Shown here: piece after piece, positions 63,778 to 64,000 of the stretch
How positions within the stretch are numbered: the first letter of the stretch is position 1
How the letters are laid out: each line of letters starts with the position of its first letter
Assembly: GCA_963751665.1 (NCBI GenBank)
Contig: CAVVVF010000001.1
Span: 806,001 to 870,000, forward strand
Length of the DNA stretch: 64,000 nucleotides
Direction of reading: 5' to 3'
Source of the DNA: AC-69 sp963751665
GTDB lineage: Bacteria; Actinomycetota; UBA4738; HRBIN12
Translations under genes and position numbers: made by a program
Notes under the pieces: generated by a model
What the model was told of the DNA's origin: nothing
Seen by the model: the letters and a program-made list of their open reading frames with translations, nothing else
Database searches by the model: none

Positions 63778-64000
63778 ACGCCGTCTTCCACCTTGGAGAC
63801 GCCGGGGAGGCGCGCCACCCGCCACAGGACGGCAAGCCCGTCCTCGGTGCCGGGCCAGTGCCGGCGGAGGGCATCGGGGCCGGCCCGGCGCACGACCGAC
63901 CGGAGGATCAGCGCGACGACGATGGCGTCGTCGGCGTACCCGATCACCGGCAGGAAATCCGGGATCGGGTCAAACGGGAAGGCGAGGTACGCGAACCCCA
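63774..64000 (-). CDS. DUF1232 (YkvA-like) membrane protein, C-terminal part
   Basis: The visible 75 codons read from the right edge to a stop at 63774-63776. They begin with FAYLAFPFDPIPDFLPVIGYADDAIVVALIL, in pieces the signature of DUF1232: the PFDxIPDFxPVxGYxDD motif followed by a membrane helix. The tail with WPGTEDGLAVLWRVARLPG is less conserved. The family has no settled function. The gene's start is outside the window. Confidence 0.85.
   Translation of the reverse strand, partial: GFAYLAFPFDPIPDFLPVIGYADDAIVVALILRSVVRRAGPDALRRHWPGTEDGLAVLWRVARLPGVSKVEDGV

Overview
The window is a dense, very GC-rich stretch of a bacterial chromosome. The gene content points to an actinomycete (Actinomycetota) outside the well-known genera. 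Read right to left on the minus strand, argS, lysA, hom, thrC, thrB, rho, rpmE, prfA, prmC, tsaC, wecA, the F-type ATP synthase genes and murA follow the order known from Mycobacterium tuberculosis, with extra modules inserted. A Bpa/PafE-type proteasome activator and a MarP-like membrane serine protease also fit that phylum. There is one tRNA (Arg, CCG anticodon). I see no rRNA, CRISPR array, insertion sequence or prophage. No gene-free stretch exceeds 300 bases. Many genes overlap by ATGA or GTGA, so long co-transcribed runs are likely.

Layout. 1-6810: the start of meaB, a small lipoprotein, a PrsW-type protease, two SCP2-like proteins flanking an alcohol dehydrogenase, a CPBP protease and a large membrane protein with a phosphatase-like outer domain. 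6807-15380: murA preceded by the complete ATP synthase operon (atpZ-like, atpI-like, atpBEFHAGDC). 15531-20859: a spermidine/putrescine-type ABC transporter (potADBC) with an agmatinase-like ureohydrolase. 20870-27038: wecA, glyA, rpiB, a low-molecular-weight phosphatase, tsaC, prmC and prfA. 27092-31409: a DivIVA-like protein, a DUF1385 protein, rpmE, rho and a small transaldolase. 31410-34528: 2-phosphoglycerate kinase, cyclic 2,3-diphosphoglycerate synthetase and a metallophosphoesterase, an unexpected gene set in a bacterium and the most interesting part of the window. 34616-38045: marP and a glycogen-debranching-type enzyme. 38114-45317: thrB, thrC, hom, a lysA fused to an acetyltransferase, argS and a lone receiver protein. 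45403-49723: tRNA-Arg, UspA, a TauE/SafE permease, pdxH, an M20 peptidase and bpa. 49727-53834: a second potADBC set. 53680-64000: pyrD/pyrE, a methyltransferase, a DUF309 protein, an AI-2E-type permease, a GH38 alpha-mannosidase, a sarcosine-oxidase-like flavoenzyme, an HdeD-like protein, a VIT1/CCC1 transporter, MarR, a GNAT enzyme and the end of a DUF1232 protein.

Working together. The window encodes energy conversion (ATP synthase), threonine and lysine synthesis, cell-envelope precursor steps (murA, wecA), translation and termination factors, and two polyamine-type uptake systems.

A caution applies throughout. Many indispensable genes (atpA, atpD, atpG, atpF, rho, prmC) are broken by one-base frameshifts whose downstream reading frames remain perfectly conserved. 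I read these as assembly errors rather than pseudogenes, and coordinates for those genes span all the frames.
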